DNA of 18,009 nt from an uncultured Mailhella sp. (GCF_905187505.1 NZ_CAJJIC010000039.1:1-18009), one strand, 5' to 3'. Numbered from the stretch's first letter, positions 1-7,515 are shown. Notes: a model not told the origin generated them from the letters alone. Numbers and translations: made by a program.

Positions 1-506
1 CGCTGCGCCAGCGTCTTGCGGCAAGCGGCGATTTGCTCGGCGGCGTTCTTGCCGTAGTCCGTGTCGGGGTATTCCTGCTGGAGTCTGGTGAAGTATTCCA
101 GCGCCTCGTTCACGGGCGTGGCCGAGTGATCGATGGAGGTGTAGGAATTCTTCAGAGACATGCCGGTCTGATAAAGCACATAGGGGATGGCTTCATGGCG
201 GGGATGCAGCGTCTCGAAGTCCTTGTAGGCGTCTGCCGCGAGCAGATATTCGCCGTCAAGGAAATGAGCGTCGGCCAGCGCCAGTTCAGACTCTATGACA
301 TAGGGGCTGAAGGGATATTCATCCTTGATGCGGGTATAGTAGACAATGGCCTGCGCGTAGTTCTTTTCGCGCATGGCGTCGCCCCCGGCCTCGAATATTT
401 CCTGAACCGTGTCGTCGGCCGGGGGCAGGAAGTATTCGTCTACCAGGGAACAGCCGCTCAGGAAGATGGTGCAGGCAAGCATTCCCATAAGAAGCAGTTT
501 ACGCAT
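1..506 (-). CDS. bamD: Outer membrane assembly lipoprotein BamD (3' end outside window)
   Basis: BamD is the essential lipoprotein of the BAM complex, which inserts beta-barrel proteins into the outer membrane. The visible N-terminal part starts MRKLLL, has a lipobox LSGC with the lipidated Cys at residue 19, and continues into TPR-type helices (residues about 35-165) with BamD-like phrases such as QAIVYYTRIKDEYPFSPY and LEYFTRLQQEYPDTDYG. The start is the ATG at 506; a GGAG lies 7 bases upstream inside trxB, and the first 8 bases overlap the end of trxB (ATGCGTAA), implying translational coupling. About 168 codons are present, so roughly the last third of the usual 240-270 residues is missing at the window edge. 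The family call is confident; truncation is due to the window only. Confidence 0.93.
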   Translation of the reverse strand, partial: MRKLLLMGMLACTIFLSGCSLVDEYFLPPADDTVQEIFEAGGDAMREKNYAQAIVYYTRIKDEYPFSPYVIESELALADAHFLDGEYLLAADAYKDFETLHPRHEAIPYVLYQTGMSLKNSYTSIDHSATPVNEALEYFTRLQQEYPDTDYGKNAAEQIAACRKTLAQ

Positions 507-1428
507 TCCATTGCTCCAGATAAGAGGAAGCCGCCGTTGCCGCCGTGGCTCCGTCGCCCACGGCGCTGCTGACCTGGCGGCAGCGCTTGGCGCGTAGGTC
601 GCCTGCGGCGAAGATGCCGGGAATGTCGGTGCACATTTCGGCGTCCGTCAGCACGAAGCCCGCGGCGTTGCGGTTGATCCCTTCGGGAAGATAGCCGCTG
701 ACCGGCTCCATGCCCACATAGATGAAAATGCCTTCTACGGGAATGACGCGGGTTTCCCCGCTCTTCACGTTGCGCACGGCCACCGAATCCATGCCCGCGG
801 CGCCGCCGCGGATCTCGTCCACGACGCTGCTCGTCACAAGCTCGATGTTGGTCGCTTCACGGATCTTGTTCTGGTAGACCATCGCTCCGCGGAAGGCGTC
901 GCGGCGGTGAATGAGATAGACCTTGTTGACGATGCGCGAGAGGTAGAGGGCTTCTTCCAGGGCGGAGTTGCCGCCGCCCACCACGGCGACGTCGCGTCCG
1001 CGGTAGAAGTTGCCGTCGCACACGGCGCAGTAGGACACGCCCTTGCCGCTGAAGGCGTCTTCGCCGGGAGCGCCGAGCTTGCGGTGATGAGCACCGGTGC
1101 AGGCCACCACGGCCTTGGCCTTCAGTTCTCTTCCCTCATCAAGGGAGAGACGGAAGAGGTTTCCGTCGGCCTTTTCCACCGAGAGCACCTGTCCGCGCAC
1201 GCGCTCGACGGGATATCCCGCGAGGTGGGCGTCAAAAAGGTCGGCCAGTTCCCAGCCCTTGATGCTTTTGGGAAAGCCCGGATAGTTTTCGATTTCGGCG
1301 GTGCTGAGTATCTGTCCGCCCGGGGCGGCGTTTTCGACGAGCGCAACGCTGACTCCGGAGCGGACAAGATACAGGGCCGCGGTAATGCCCGCAGGCCCTG
1401 CGCCGATGACTACGGCATCGTACAGCAT
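499..1428 (-). CDS. trxB: Thioredoxin-disulfide reductase
   Basis: This flavoprotein transfers electrons from NADPH through FAD and a redox disulfide to thioredoxin in the cytoplasm. The 309 residues match the family's usual length. Visible motifs are the FAD-binding GAGPAG (residues 9-14), the redox-active CAVC (Cys134 and Cys137), the second nucleotide-binding GGGNSA (151-156), the NADPH phosphate motif HRRDAFR (174-180) and the C-terminal FAD motif GIFAAGDLR. The ATG shares its first base with the trxA stop codon (TAATG), with an AAGG 7 bases upstream, and the stop overlaps the bamD start, so trxA-trxB-bamD are almost certainly co-translated. NADPH specificity is inferred from the HRRxxxR motif. 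No oddities seen. Confidence 0.97.
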   Translation of the reverse strand: MLYDAVVIGAGPAGITAALYLVRSGVSVALVENAAPGGQILSTAEIENYPGFPKSIKGWELADLFDAHLAGYPVERVRGQVLSVEKADGNLFRLSLDEGRELKAKAVVACTGAHHRKLGAPGEDAFSGKGVSYCAVCDGNFYRGRDVAVVGGGNSALEEALYLSRIVNKVYLIHRRDAFRGAMVYQNKIREATNIELVTSSVVDEIRGGAAGMDSVAVRNVKSGETRVIPVEGIFIYVGMEPVSGYLPEGINRNAAGFVLTDAEMCTDIPGIFAAGDLRAKRCRQVSSAVGDGATAATAASSYLEQWNA

Positions 1429-1745
1429 TACAGAGCCTTTTCTATCATGCCCACGAGGTGGGACTTGGCCACGGCTCCGGTCACCTGATCGACGACTTCG
1501 CCGTCCTTGAAGACGATGAGAGTGGGAATGGCACGGATGCCGAACATGCTGGGAACGCGGGGATTTTCATCCACGTTCACCTTGCACACGAGGACGCGGC
1601 CTTCATAGTCGGCAGCCAGTTCTTCCACGATGGGGCCGATGCCGCGGCAGGGACCGCACCAGGGAGCCCAGAAGTCAACGAGAACCGGAATGGAGGATTT
1701 GATGACGACGCTTTCAAAGGTGGCATCAGTAACTGCGGTGGACAT
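1428..1745 (-). CDS. trxA: Thioredoxin
   Basis: Small cytoplasmic dithiol protein that reduces disulfides in target enzymes and is recharged by the reductase encoded immediately downstream. The 105-residue length is typical. The active site WCGPC places the redox cysteines at 30 and 33, and the cis-proline loop AIPT (Pro74) is intact, as is the buried Asp of VDFWAPWC. The ATG at 1745 is preceded by AAGGAG with 8 bases of spacing. It is first in the trxA-trxB-bamD unit and has its own strong promoter about 95-120 bases upstream. This is a complete, ordinary thioredoxin. Confidence 0.97.
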   Translation of the reverse strand: MSTAVTDATFESVVIKSSIPVLVDFWAPWCGPCRGIGPIVEELAADYEGRVLVCKVNVDENPRVPSMFGIRAIPTLIVFKDGEVVDQVTGAVAKSHLVGMIEKAL

Positions 1746-1780
1746 TGGTTGAACTCCTTAAACATGGATTATGGTGAACT

Positions 1781-1796
1781 CCGGAGAAGCCTCCGG
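1781..1796 (-). other. Small hairpin in trxA leader
   Basis: CCGGAG and CTCCGG form a perfect 6-bp stem with a 4-base loop, inside the roughly 85-base untranslated leader of trxA. It has no T-tract, so it is not an obvious terminator. It could stabilise the mRNA or be chance in GC-rich DNA. Confidence 0.3.
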
Positions 1797-1836
1797 CGCA
1801 TCTTTGTCCTATCACGAAAAAAAATGATGCGGAATG

Positions 1837-1865
1837 ATTGTAGGTACAGGGTATGCCGCTGTCAA
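1837..1865 (-). promoter_or_regulatory. Sigma-70 promoter of trxA-trxB-bamD
   Basis: On the minus strand the -35 box TTGACA (1860-1865) matches the consensus perfectly, followed by a 17-base spacer and TACAAT (1837-1842), one base off the -10 consensus. It lies 11 bases beyond the tsaD stop codon, so the thioredoxin/bamD unit can be transcribed independently of tsaD. The predicted start point near 1830 leaves a leader of about 85 bases. Confidence 0.8.
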
Positions 1866-1876
1866 GGCGGAGAAGC

Positions 1877-2947
1877 TCAAAGCGTTTTCCAGTCCTGCGG
1901 GATGACCTGTCCGCGGGGGATGGCCGAAAGGGAAAGATCGTGCGCTCTTTTGGCCTTTGCCATGTACCACCCTGCCTTGGCTATCATGACGGCGTTGTCG
2001 CCGCACAGGGAAAGGGAGGGAATGAAGAGCGGAATGCCGCGCTTTTCGGCAAGCTTGGCAAACTCGCGGCGCACCACGCTGTTGGCGGCCACGCCTCCGG
2101 CCACCACGATGCTCTCGGGGCGGAAGAGCTCCATGGCGCGGGAGGCCTTGATGACAAGGGTTTCCGCTATGGCGAGCAGGTAGGAGGCCGCCGCGTCGCA
2201 CAGCGTCTGCGAGGCGAGGTTCAGTCGTTCTCTGGCGGGGGTGTCGCCTGCGGGGAAGCGTGCTTCGGGATGTTCCGAGAGCCAGAGCGCGCCCGCGGTC
2301 TTGAGCCCGCTGAAGCTGAAGTCGAGATTGTCGTTGTGGGTGTAGGGGCGGGGGAAAAGATGCGGATCGGCCGTGCCTTTTTTCCCGAGGGCGTCGAGCA
2401 GGGCGCCGCCGGGATAGGGCAGGCCCGCGGCCTTGGCGAACTTGTCGCAGGCTTCGCCCGCGGCGTCGTCGATGGTCTTTCCGAGCACGGTCATGTCCAC
2501 CGGGCCGTCCATGCGGTACAGGTGGGTGTGTCCGCCGGAAATGAGCACGCCGAGCGCGGGCCAGAGAATGTCGTTTTCAATCTGCGCGGCGAGCAGATGC
2601 CCCTGAAGGTGATCGATGCCGATGAGGGGAATGTCGTGGGCCATGGCCAGGGACTTGGCAAAGGCCACGCCCACGAGCAGGCTTCCCATGAGTCCGGGTC
2701 CGCGCGTGACGGCGATGCGGTCTATGGCCTTCCACGGATCGCTGCCGAGATCGGCCTGACGCAGCAGACTGTCGAGCAGGGGGCCGATGAGACGGGCGTG
2801 TTCGCGCGAGGCCAGTTCCGGCACGACGCCTCCGAAAAGGGCGTGGATGTCGGCCTGACTGGAGATGACGGAGGCGCGGACGCCGTTGTCGTCCACAAGC
2901 GCAAGGGCGGTTTCATCACAAGAGCTTTCTATTCCCAGAACCAGCAT
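1877..2947 (-). CDS. tsaD: tRNA N6-threonylcarbamoyladenosine synthase subunit TsaD
   Basis: TsaD (Kae1/YgjD) transfers the threonylcarbamoyl group to A37 of ANN-decoding tRNAs, working with TsaB, TsaC and TsaE. The 356 residues are full length. Motifs seen: N-terminal GIESSCDET (residues 5-13), the metal-binding HLQGH (His113 and His117), SGGHTHL (137-143), the DFSFSGLKTA block near 209-218, GGVAANS near 284-290 and the C-terminal metal ligand Asp317 in CGDN. The middle of the HxxGH motif is Gln where many proteobacterial proteins have Glu; the metal-binding His pair is intact, so function should be kept. The ATG has only a weak GGA upstream. It is separated from fbp by a strong stem-loop; its own promoter was not identified. 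Confidence 0.96.
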   Translation of the reverse strand: MLVLGIESSCDETALALVDDNGVRASVISSQADIHALFGGVVPELASREHARLIGPLLDSLLRQADLGSDPWKAIDRIAVTRGPGLMGSLLVGVAFAKSLAMAHDIPLIGIDHLQGHLLAAQIENDILWPALGVLISGGHTHLYRMDGPVDMTVLGKTIDDAAGEACDKFAKAAGLPYPGGALLDALGKKGTADPHLFPRPYTHNDNLDFSFSGLKTAGALWLSEHPEARFPAGDTPARERLNLASQTLCDAAASYLLAIAETLVIKASRAMELFRPESIVVAGGVAANSVVRREFAKLAEKRGIPLFIPSLSLCGDNAVMIAKAGWYMAKAKRAHDLSLSAIPRGQVIPQDWKTL

Positions 2948-3076
2948 GTTTCATCCGAAAGGGTTTGGCGGTCTGCCGCCGTGAAGGGGAAGGGAGGTGG
3001 GGCCGTTTTCGGCGCGCCGTCGCGCGGGAGTTCGGCCCGGATCATGCGAGAAGGCGGAGACTTCAGGGAAGAACAG

Positions 3077-3105
3077 GCCGCGCGCCGGAAAGACCGGCGC
3101 GCGGC
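3077..3105 (-). terminator. Probable terminator downstream of fbp
   Basis: A perfect 12-bp GC-rich inverted repeat (GCCGCGCGCCGG / CCGGCGCGCGGC, loop AAAGA) lies 27 bases beyond the fbp stop. Read on the minus strand it is followed by CTGTTCTTCC, a poor U-tract, so termination may be incomplete. The rest of 2948-3132 shows only a small GGCGG/CCGCC hairpin (2967-2980) near the tsaD start. Confidence 0.65.
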
Positions 3106-3132
3106 TTGATGACGGTTGCCGGGACGCGGAGG

Positions 3133-4140
3133 CTAGACCTTGCCGTTCTCCCGGTAGACTTCAAGAACCTGATCCACATCGTCGGCGGAACCGATGATGA
3201 GGGGCGTGCGCTCATGGATGGCGGTAGGCACCTTTTCGAGAATGCGCATTCTGCCGTCCGTGGCCTTGCCTCCGGCCTGTTCGGCAAGGAAGGCCATGGG
3301 CGCGGCTTCGTACATCAGGCGCAGCTTGCCGTTCGGATGCTTGAGGTCCTCGGTGTAGAAGAAGATGCCGCCCTTGAGCAGGGTGCGATGGAAATCGGCG
3401 ACGAGAGAACCCACGTAGCGGGTGGAACGGGGAGGCATGCCTTCGGGACGGGAGAAGGCATGAACGGCCTTCTGCGTGGCTTCGTCCCAGTAGTTGTAAT
3501 AGCCGTGGTTGGCGGAATAGTACTTGCCCACGCGCGGAATCTGGATGTTGGGATGCGTGAGCAGAAATTCGCCGATGGAGGAGTCCAGAGTGAAGCCGTT
3601 GACGCCGTGCCCGGTGGAGTACACGAGCATGGTCGAGGAGCCGTAGAGGAAGTAGCCGGCAGCCACCTGTTCGATGCCGGGACGCATGAGGGCCTCGGCG
3701 TTGAGTTCCCAGTAGTTCTGGGTGTCGGAGCGGCGGTAGATGGAAAAGATGGTGCCGATGCTCACACCCACGTCGATGTTCGAGGAGCCGTCGAGCGGAT
3801 CGAAGAAGATGACGTAGTGGCCGTGGGGCTCGTTTTCGGGCACGAAGAAGGGTTCGGCCATTTCTTCGGAACCCACGGCGCACACGGCGCCCGAGCTCTG
3901 CATTCTGTAAACCAGCGTGTTGTTGGCGAAGGTGTCGAGTTTCTGCACCTGTTCGCCCTGCACATTGACGGCACCGGTCGCGCCCAGAATGTCGACCAGA
4001 CCGGCCTGGTTGACGTTTCTGGAAATAATCTTGGCCGAAAGAATAAGGTCGTGCATCAGCGAGGTGAACTGGCCCGTCGCGTGAGGCGACCATCTGCGTT
4101 GTGATGCGATAAGGTGTTCAATTGCAGTGACTTCAGACAT
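3133..4140 (-). CDS. fbp: Fructose-1,6-bisphosphatase, class I
   Basis: Hydrolyses fructose 1,6-bisphosphate to fructose 6-phosphate, the committed step of gluconeogenesis, in the cytoplasm. The 335 residues fit class I enzymes. The metal-binding signature DPLDGSSN is at residues 114-121 and the SEE acidic triad at 91-93; the substrate-binding block KLRLMYEAAPMAFL sits near the C-terminus. I chose the ATG at 4140 (MSEVTAIEH) because AAGGAG lies 7 bases upstream; an upstream in-frame start at 4197 would add 19 unconserved residues and contain that ribosome binding site. A lactate-using sulfate reducer needs this enzyme to make hexoses. It appears to be a single-gene unit between a candidate promoter and a stem-loop. 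Confidence 0.96.
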   Translation of the reverse strand: MSEVTAIEHLIASQRRWSPHATGQFTSLMHDLILSAKIISRNVNQAGLVDILGATGAVNVQGEQVQKLDTFANNTLVYRMQSSGAVCAVGSEEMAEPFFVPENEPHGHYVIFFDPLDGSSNIDVGVSIGTIFSIYRRSDTQNYWELNAEALMRPGIEQVAAGYFLYGSSTMLVYSTGHGVNGFTLDSSIGEFLLTHPNIQIPRVGKYYSANHGYYNYWDEATQKAVHAFSRPEGMPPRSTRYVGSLVADFHRTLLKGGIFFYTEDLKHPNGKLRLMYEAAPMAFLAEQAGGKATDGRMRILEKVPTAIHERTPLIIGSADDVDQVLEVYRENGKV

Positions 4141-4225
4141 ATCCAGGCTCCTTGGTGTCGGCTCCGGTCTGTCGCATCGTTCATAGGCTCTGCGCAAGAG
4201 TCGGAGCTTCTGTTACTTGGCAGTA

Positions 4226-4255
4226 CCTATACCATAAACAAGGATGAATGTGCAA
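4226..4255 (-). promoter_or_regulatory. Candidate promoter of fbp
   Basis: On the minus strand TTGCAC (4250-4255) and TATAGG (4226-4231) are separated by 18 bases, about 90 bases before the fbp ATG, in a locally AT-rich stretch between the upstream lipoprotein gene and fbp. Each box departs from consensus at two positions, so this is a tentative call. Confidence 0.4.
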
Positions 4256-4296
4256 TAAGGCTCAATATGTGAATCGAAATCATCGCATAGCAAACA

Positions 4297-5067
4297 TCAG
4301 CGCGTCGGCGCGGCGAAAACTACAGGCTTTCCACCTATATAGCGGGAAATCCACATCATGGAACCGTTCTCGTTGCTCAAAATACCGTCGGAATGTTCCT
4401 TGAGATATTCCGTCCAGTTGATGGAAGCGAGAGGCGTCGCGGAATAATCCATGTCGCCGCTCCATATGAGAACGTCGCCGGAACGCACGATGAAGTCGCC
4501 CGGAGAGGAGGCGTAGGGCAGCAGCGCACGGAAGTCGAAGCTGGCTACGAGCAGCAGCTGAAGACGGTCTTCCTGCAGGAAGGGACGGGCGAGAAGAATT
4601 TCCGGTCCAAGGGGAGTGTCCTGTATGGAGGCGCGCAGATCGCGGGGCAGGGCCTTGGGCGCGAGCTCGAGAAGCGGCGTGTAGTCGAGCTGCTTTATGG
4701 GCGTGGGCGGGATGGATGCGCCGAGAGTGCCGTCGGGGGCGACCATGGCGAGGCCGGACAGCCACGGGAAGCGGCGCAGAAGGCTGGCCGCACCTTCGGC
4801 GTCGGGCGGCGTGGCCAGGGCGTCGAGCGCCTTTTCCAGCTTCGTCAGCTCTTCGTCGATGGGCATGATGCTCTGCACAAGATCGCGCTGGGACTTTTCC
4901 AGAACGGTGCGGCTTTCCGTGTCCAGCGTGGAGGGGCGGTTGATGTGCGTATGATAGAACGTCTTGGTTTCCTTGTAGGCGCCCTTCATCTGCGCGCAGC
5001 CGGAAAGGTTCGGCAGAAGGGAGACGGAGAGAAGGAAGAGAAAGAGGGGGAGTATGCGGGTTCGCAT
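4297..5067 (-). CDS. Lipoprotein with possible Cache-like sensor domain
   Basis: The 256-residue protein has a signal sequence and lipobox NLSGC with the lipidated Cys at residue 24, so it should be anchored in the envelope. Residues about 45-90 are helical and charged (EKSQRDLVQSIMPIDEELTKLEKALD), followed by a mixed region with phrases such as GLAMVAPDGTLGASIP and FIVRSGDVLIWSGD. That layout (helix, then PAS-like strands with an APDG turn) resembles extracellular Cache sensor domains, but this is inference from pattern only. The ATG has AGGAG 5 bases upstream and starts 18 bases after the TPR gene, so it is probably the last gene of the pgsA-ftsB-TPR cluster. Substrate and function are unknown; no terminator is evident after it. 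Confidence 0.8.
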   Translation of the reverse strand: MRTRILPLFLFLLSVSLLPNLSGCAQMKGAYKETKTFYHTHINRPSTLDTESRTVLEKSQRDLVQSIMPIDEELTKLEKALDALATPPDAEGAASLLRRFPWLSGLAMVAPDGTLGASIPPTPIKQLDYTPLLELAPKALPRDLRASIQDTPLGPEILLARPFLQEDRLQLLLVASFDFRALLPYASSPGDFIVRSGDVLIWSGDMDYSATPLASINWTEYLKEHSDGILSNENGSMMWISRYIGGKPVVFAAPTR

Positions 5068-5085
5068 GATGTCTCCTGTCGCGCG

Positions 5086-6285
5086 TCAGGCGCGGGATTT
5101 GTTTTCCAGCCTGACGGCCAGAGTTTCCAGCATGTTCAGAAGGCCGGAATCGGCAGGCTGTTCGGGCGCGGGATTCTGCGCGCCCTGCATGAGGCTGTCC
5201 AGCTTGGCGTTCAGTTCGGCCCGCTCTTCGGCCGAGGAGCTCACTTCAAGCAGTTCCCGATAGATGTCCGCGGCTTCGCCCGTGGCGCCCTGCTCTTCGA
5301 GTATGCGCGCCATGGAACGCGTGCACAGAGAGCTTTTGCCCTCCGCAGAGGCGCGGGGGACCGGGGAGACGGAAGCGTCCCCGTCTTCGGCGGGAGCGTC
5401 GTTTTCGGGGAAGAGCAGCTGCATGGCGGAAGGCGGAATGACGGGAGCGGCGGGGGCAGGTTCGTCATCGTACACGTCATCGTCGTCGGGCACGGCGTCG
5501 AGGCTGTACCACGGGGCGTTCTCGTCCATGACGAAGGCGCGGGACGGCTCTGCCGGAGCGGAGGCGTCGCCGGAAGAAGAATCGCAGGCGCAGGGCGTCG
5601 CGTCCTCAGTCGCCGCGTCGTTCCCGGACGCGGAGGGGACGTTGGTGCGGGCCGCGATGCAGGCGGCGTCGCTCGGAAGCGGGGCGGGCGTGCCGCACGG
5701 CGCGGCGGGGGCGTCTTCCTGCAGCGCAGGCGGCACGGGAGAATCCTGTCCGCTGCGGAAATTCCCGGCAGAGGCCGCAGACGGGGAAGGGGAGTCCTCA
5801 TCGGGCGAAAGGTCGCTTCCACGCTCCGGGCCGCTCTTGTCATGCAGGGCCTTCATGCCCGCCTCGAACACGTCGGCGAGACCGGGACCTCCCTGACGGA
5901 ACGTCGCTCCGAAGAAGAGCAGCATGGCAGACTGATCGGCACGCACGCCGGGCAGCCTGCTCCATATCTCCCAGAGGGCGGAGCAGCGGGAAAGCGACTC
6001 GATGATGCCCGCCGCTTCGAGTCCGGCGGCGGCGTCCTGCCCGCAGTCGTGCAGCAGATCGATGAGCAGAAGGCGGGCGTCGAGAAATTCCGGGTGGCGG
6101 GTCAGGCCTGCCCGGAGCACTTCCACGGCCTCCATGCGGCGGCCCGTTTCGGCGAGAAGCCGGGCGTAGGGGAGAAAGATGCGGGAGGCGGGGTCGAGGG
6201 AGAGGACTTCCTGATACCAGAGCGCCTTTTCCGAACGGGCGTTTTCCGTAAGGGGTGAATTCATGGACGATGAGCCTTCAGTCAT
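5086..6285 (-). CDS. TPR-containing protein with long acidic/Pro-Ala-rich linker
   Basis: The 399-residue protein has no signal peptide or membrane segment and is predicted cytoplasmic. Residues about 20-100 form TPR-like helix pairs (ALWYQEVLSLDPASRIFLPY, then AVEVLRAGLTRHPEFLDARL); residues about 150-315 are low complexity, rich in Ala, Pro, Ser and Asp with a DDDDVYDDE acidic run; residues about 325-395 return to helices (RILEEQGATGEAADIYRELL and ERAELNAKLDSLM). Tetratricopeptide repeats mediate protein contacts; no partner can be named. The start at 6285 overlaps the ftsB stop by 8 bases (ATGACTGA); a second ATG at 6264 is an alternative. The context links it to a cluster with division and phospholipid genes. 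Confidence 0.82.
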   Translation of the reverse strand: MTEGSSSMNSPLTENARSEKALWYQEVLSLDPASRIFLPYARLLAETGRRMEAVEVLRAGLTRHPEFLDARLLLIDLLHDCGQDAAAGLEAAGIIESLSRCSALWEIWSRLPGVRADQSAMLLFFGATFRQGGPGLADVFEAGMKALHDKSGPERGSDLSPDEDSPSPSAASAGNFRSGQDSPVPPALQEDAPAAPCGTPAPLPSDAACIAARTNVPSASGNDAATEDATPCACDSSSGDASAPAEPSRAFVMDENAPWYSLDAVPDDDDVYDDEPAPAAPVIPPSAMQLLFPENDAPAEDGDASVSPVPRASAEGKSSLCTRSMARILEEQGATGEAADIYRELLEVSSSAEERAELNAKLDSLMQGAQNPAPEQPADSGLLNMLETLAVRLENKSRA

Positions 6286-6634
6286 GCCTGCCGTCGGAGT
6301 CCGCACCGGACCACGAATCCTCCCTGCTCTTGTCGAACAGATAGAGAATTTCGTTTTTTCTCACGTAGTTGAGGCGCTGACGAATCACCTTTTCCACATA
6401 GGCGGGGTCGGTTTTCAAGAGGCGTATCTCCCGGGAGAGGGCGGCACGCTTTTCGTCAAGGGCGGCCAGCTCCTCGGAAAGTTCGCTCTGTTTTTCCTTG
6501 AGCACGCGCCAGGTGTAGATGCTGTGCGAGCCCCATATGATGCGGCTGGCCAGCGCGATGTTGAGCAGCACGGCAAGAACGAGCAGCGAGAGCTTCCACC
6601 AGAAGGCCCTGTTTGAGGATGTGCGATGATTCAT
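6278..6634 (-). CDS. ftsB: FtsB/DivIC-type septum formation protein
   Basis: A 118-residue bitopic membrane protein with one transmembrane helix (residues about 12-34), a following coiled coil (about 40-75, LKEKQSELSEELAALDEKRA) and the family's C-terminal block TDPAYVEKVIRQRLNYVRKN, EILYLFD. FtsB-type proteins join FtsL and FtsQ in the divisome and help switch on septal peptidoglycan synthesis. The ATG at 6634 is preferred; a GTG two codons upstream is possible, and neither has a clear ribosome binding site. It lies 24 bases after pgsA and overlaps the TPR gene. The call rests on architecture and the conserved C-terminal motif; FtsL-like alternatives are less likely because of that motif. 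Confidence 0.87.
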   Translation of the reverse strand: MNHRTSSNRAFWWKLSLLVLAVLLNIALASRIIWGSHSIYTWRVLKEKQSELSEELAALDEKRAALSREIRLLKTDPAYVEKVIRQRLNYVRKNEILYLFDKSREDSWSGADSDGRHD

Positions 6635-6658
6635 GGACACGACGGCACGCGGGCAATG

Positions 6659-7246
6659 CTAGTTGTTCGCCAGATGATCGCGCCACTGGCGGTAGAACAG
6701 ATAAAAGTAGTTGCAGCCCGAGAAGATGGTGAGGATGAGCGCGATGTAGAGCACCACGGTGCCTATGAGGTGCACGGGCAGACCCATGACCGGGAAGTGG
6801 ATGAGCAGCGGCACCATGGCGATGATCTGGAACACGGTCTTCCACTTGCCGTACCAGTCGGCCGCGATGACCACGCCCTTGTCGGCGGCCACGGCGCGCA
6901 GACCCGTGACGGCAAGTTCGCGGATGATGATGATGATGACTATCCACGCCGGCACCCAGCCGAGGCCCACCATCTCGATGAGGATGGAGCAGATGAGCAG
7001 CTTGTCGGCCAGAGGATCGAGAAACTTGCCGAAGTTGGTCACCTGCTTTTCGCGGCGGGCGATGTAGCCGTCGAGAAAGTCGGTGACGGCCGCGGCCACG
7101 AAGAGGATCATGGCGATCCAGCAGGTGTAGACGTTGGGAAAGTGGATGAGCAGAAGGATGGGCAGCACGGCCCCGATGCGCATCATGGTGATGCGGTTCG
7201 CCCAGCCCATGTTTTTGAATATCTGCGCGACGTCTGAAAGAAACAT
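6659..7246 (-). CDS. pgsA: CDP-diacylglycerol-glycerol-3-phosphate 3-phosphatidyltransferase
   Basis: Makes phosphatidylglycerophosphate from CDP-diacylglycerol and glycerol 3-phosphate at the inner membrane, the first step to phosphatidylglycerol and cardiolipin. The 195-residue product has several transmembrane helices and a complete CDP-alcohol phosphotransferase motif: Asp56, Asp59, Gly60, Ala63, Arg64, Gly73, Asp77 and Asp81 with the family spacing. I chose the ATG at 7246 (MFLSDVAQ) because GGGAG lies about 8 bases upstream; the ATG at 7270 has no such signal. The phosphatidylglycerophosphate synthase assignment, rather than phosphatidylserine synthase, rests on overall resemblance (NRITMMRIG start and length). 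It leads the cluster with ftsB, the TPR gene and the lipoprotein. Confidence 0.92.
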   Translation of the reverse strand: MFLSDVAQIFKNMGWANRITMMRIGAVLPILLLIHFPNVYTCWIAMILFVAAAVTDFLDGYIARREKQVTNFGKFLDPLADKLLICSILIEMVGLGWVPAWIVIIIIIRELAVTGLRAVAADKGVVIAADWYGKWKTVFQIIAMVPLLIHFPVMGLPVHLIGTVVLYIALILTIFSGCNYFYLFYRQWRDHLANN

Positions 7247-7419
7247 ACCTCTTCTCCCGAGCAAGGTCATATCATTGGGAAGGACTTATCATAAAGAGGG
7301 GCGGCGCGGCAAGGCGGAAGGTGGGGCGGGAAGGGGAAAAAACTTCATCCATCCGAAGAATATAAGATATGTCGCGCCCATGCCCCGGAAGCTGAAAGAA
7401 AAATGTTTTTCGCTTTTCC

Positions 7420-7449
7420 TTGACTTGTTGGCGCAGTGTGCGAGAAAAT
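7420..7449 (+). promoter_or_regulatory. Candidate promoter of the M23 peptidase gene
   Basis: TTGACT (7420-7425) and GAAAAT (7444-7449) are 18 bases apart and lie about 65 bases before the preferred start. The 7247-7515 gap is the divergent upstream region of pgsA (minus) and this gene (plus). A TATGAT on the minus strand near 7288-7293 could be a -10 box for pgsA, but I see no convincing -35 with it. I see no other element in this gap. Confidence 0.35.
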
Positions 7450-7515
7450 ACCTTCTGCCGTGCCAGCGCATGACGCGGCCATACCATGGGCCTTTCGCCC
7501 GGAAAGGATGCAGCC

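Noticed and set aside
2035..2055. Possible frameshift or decay in tsaD
   Set aside because: The frame is continuous from start to stop with all motifs in order and normal length.
1853..3109. A 418-codon plus-strand frame opposite tsaD
   Set aside because: tsaD on the minus strand carries all family motifs; the plus frame has none.
4141..4197. N-terminal extension of fbp to an upstream start at 4197
   Set aside because: The extension would encode the strong ribosome binding site of the ATG at 4140 and adds residues not typical of the family.
5454..5505. Repetitive GTCATCGTCGTC-like stretch as a DNA repeat
   Set aside because: It encodes the acidic run DDDDVYDDE of the TPR protein; it is codon repetition in a low-complexity linker, not a mobile or tandem repeat.
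4393..6258. A 621-codon open frame on the plus strand opposite the lipoprotein and TPR genes
   Set aside because: It spans two minus-strand genes with good starts and a lipobox, and is Gly/Arg-rich and motif-free, as expected for an antisense shadow.
7428..7445. TTGGCGCAGTGTGC as a sigma-54 promoter before the M23 peptidase
   Set aside because: The GG and GC elements are separated by 8 bases, not the required 10, and the -24 box is poor.
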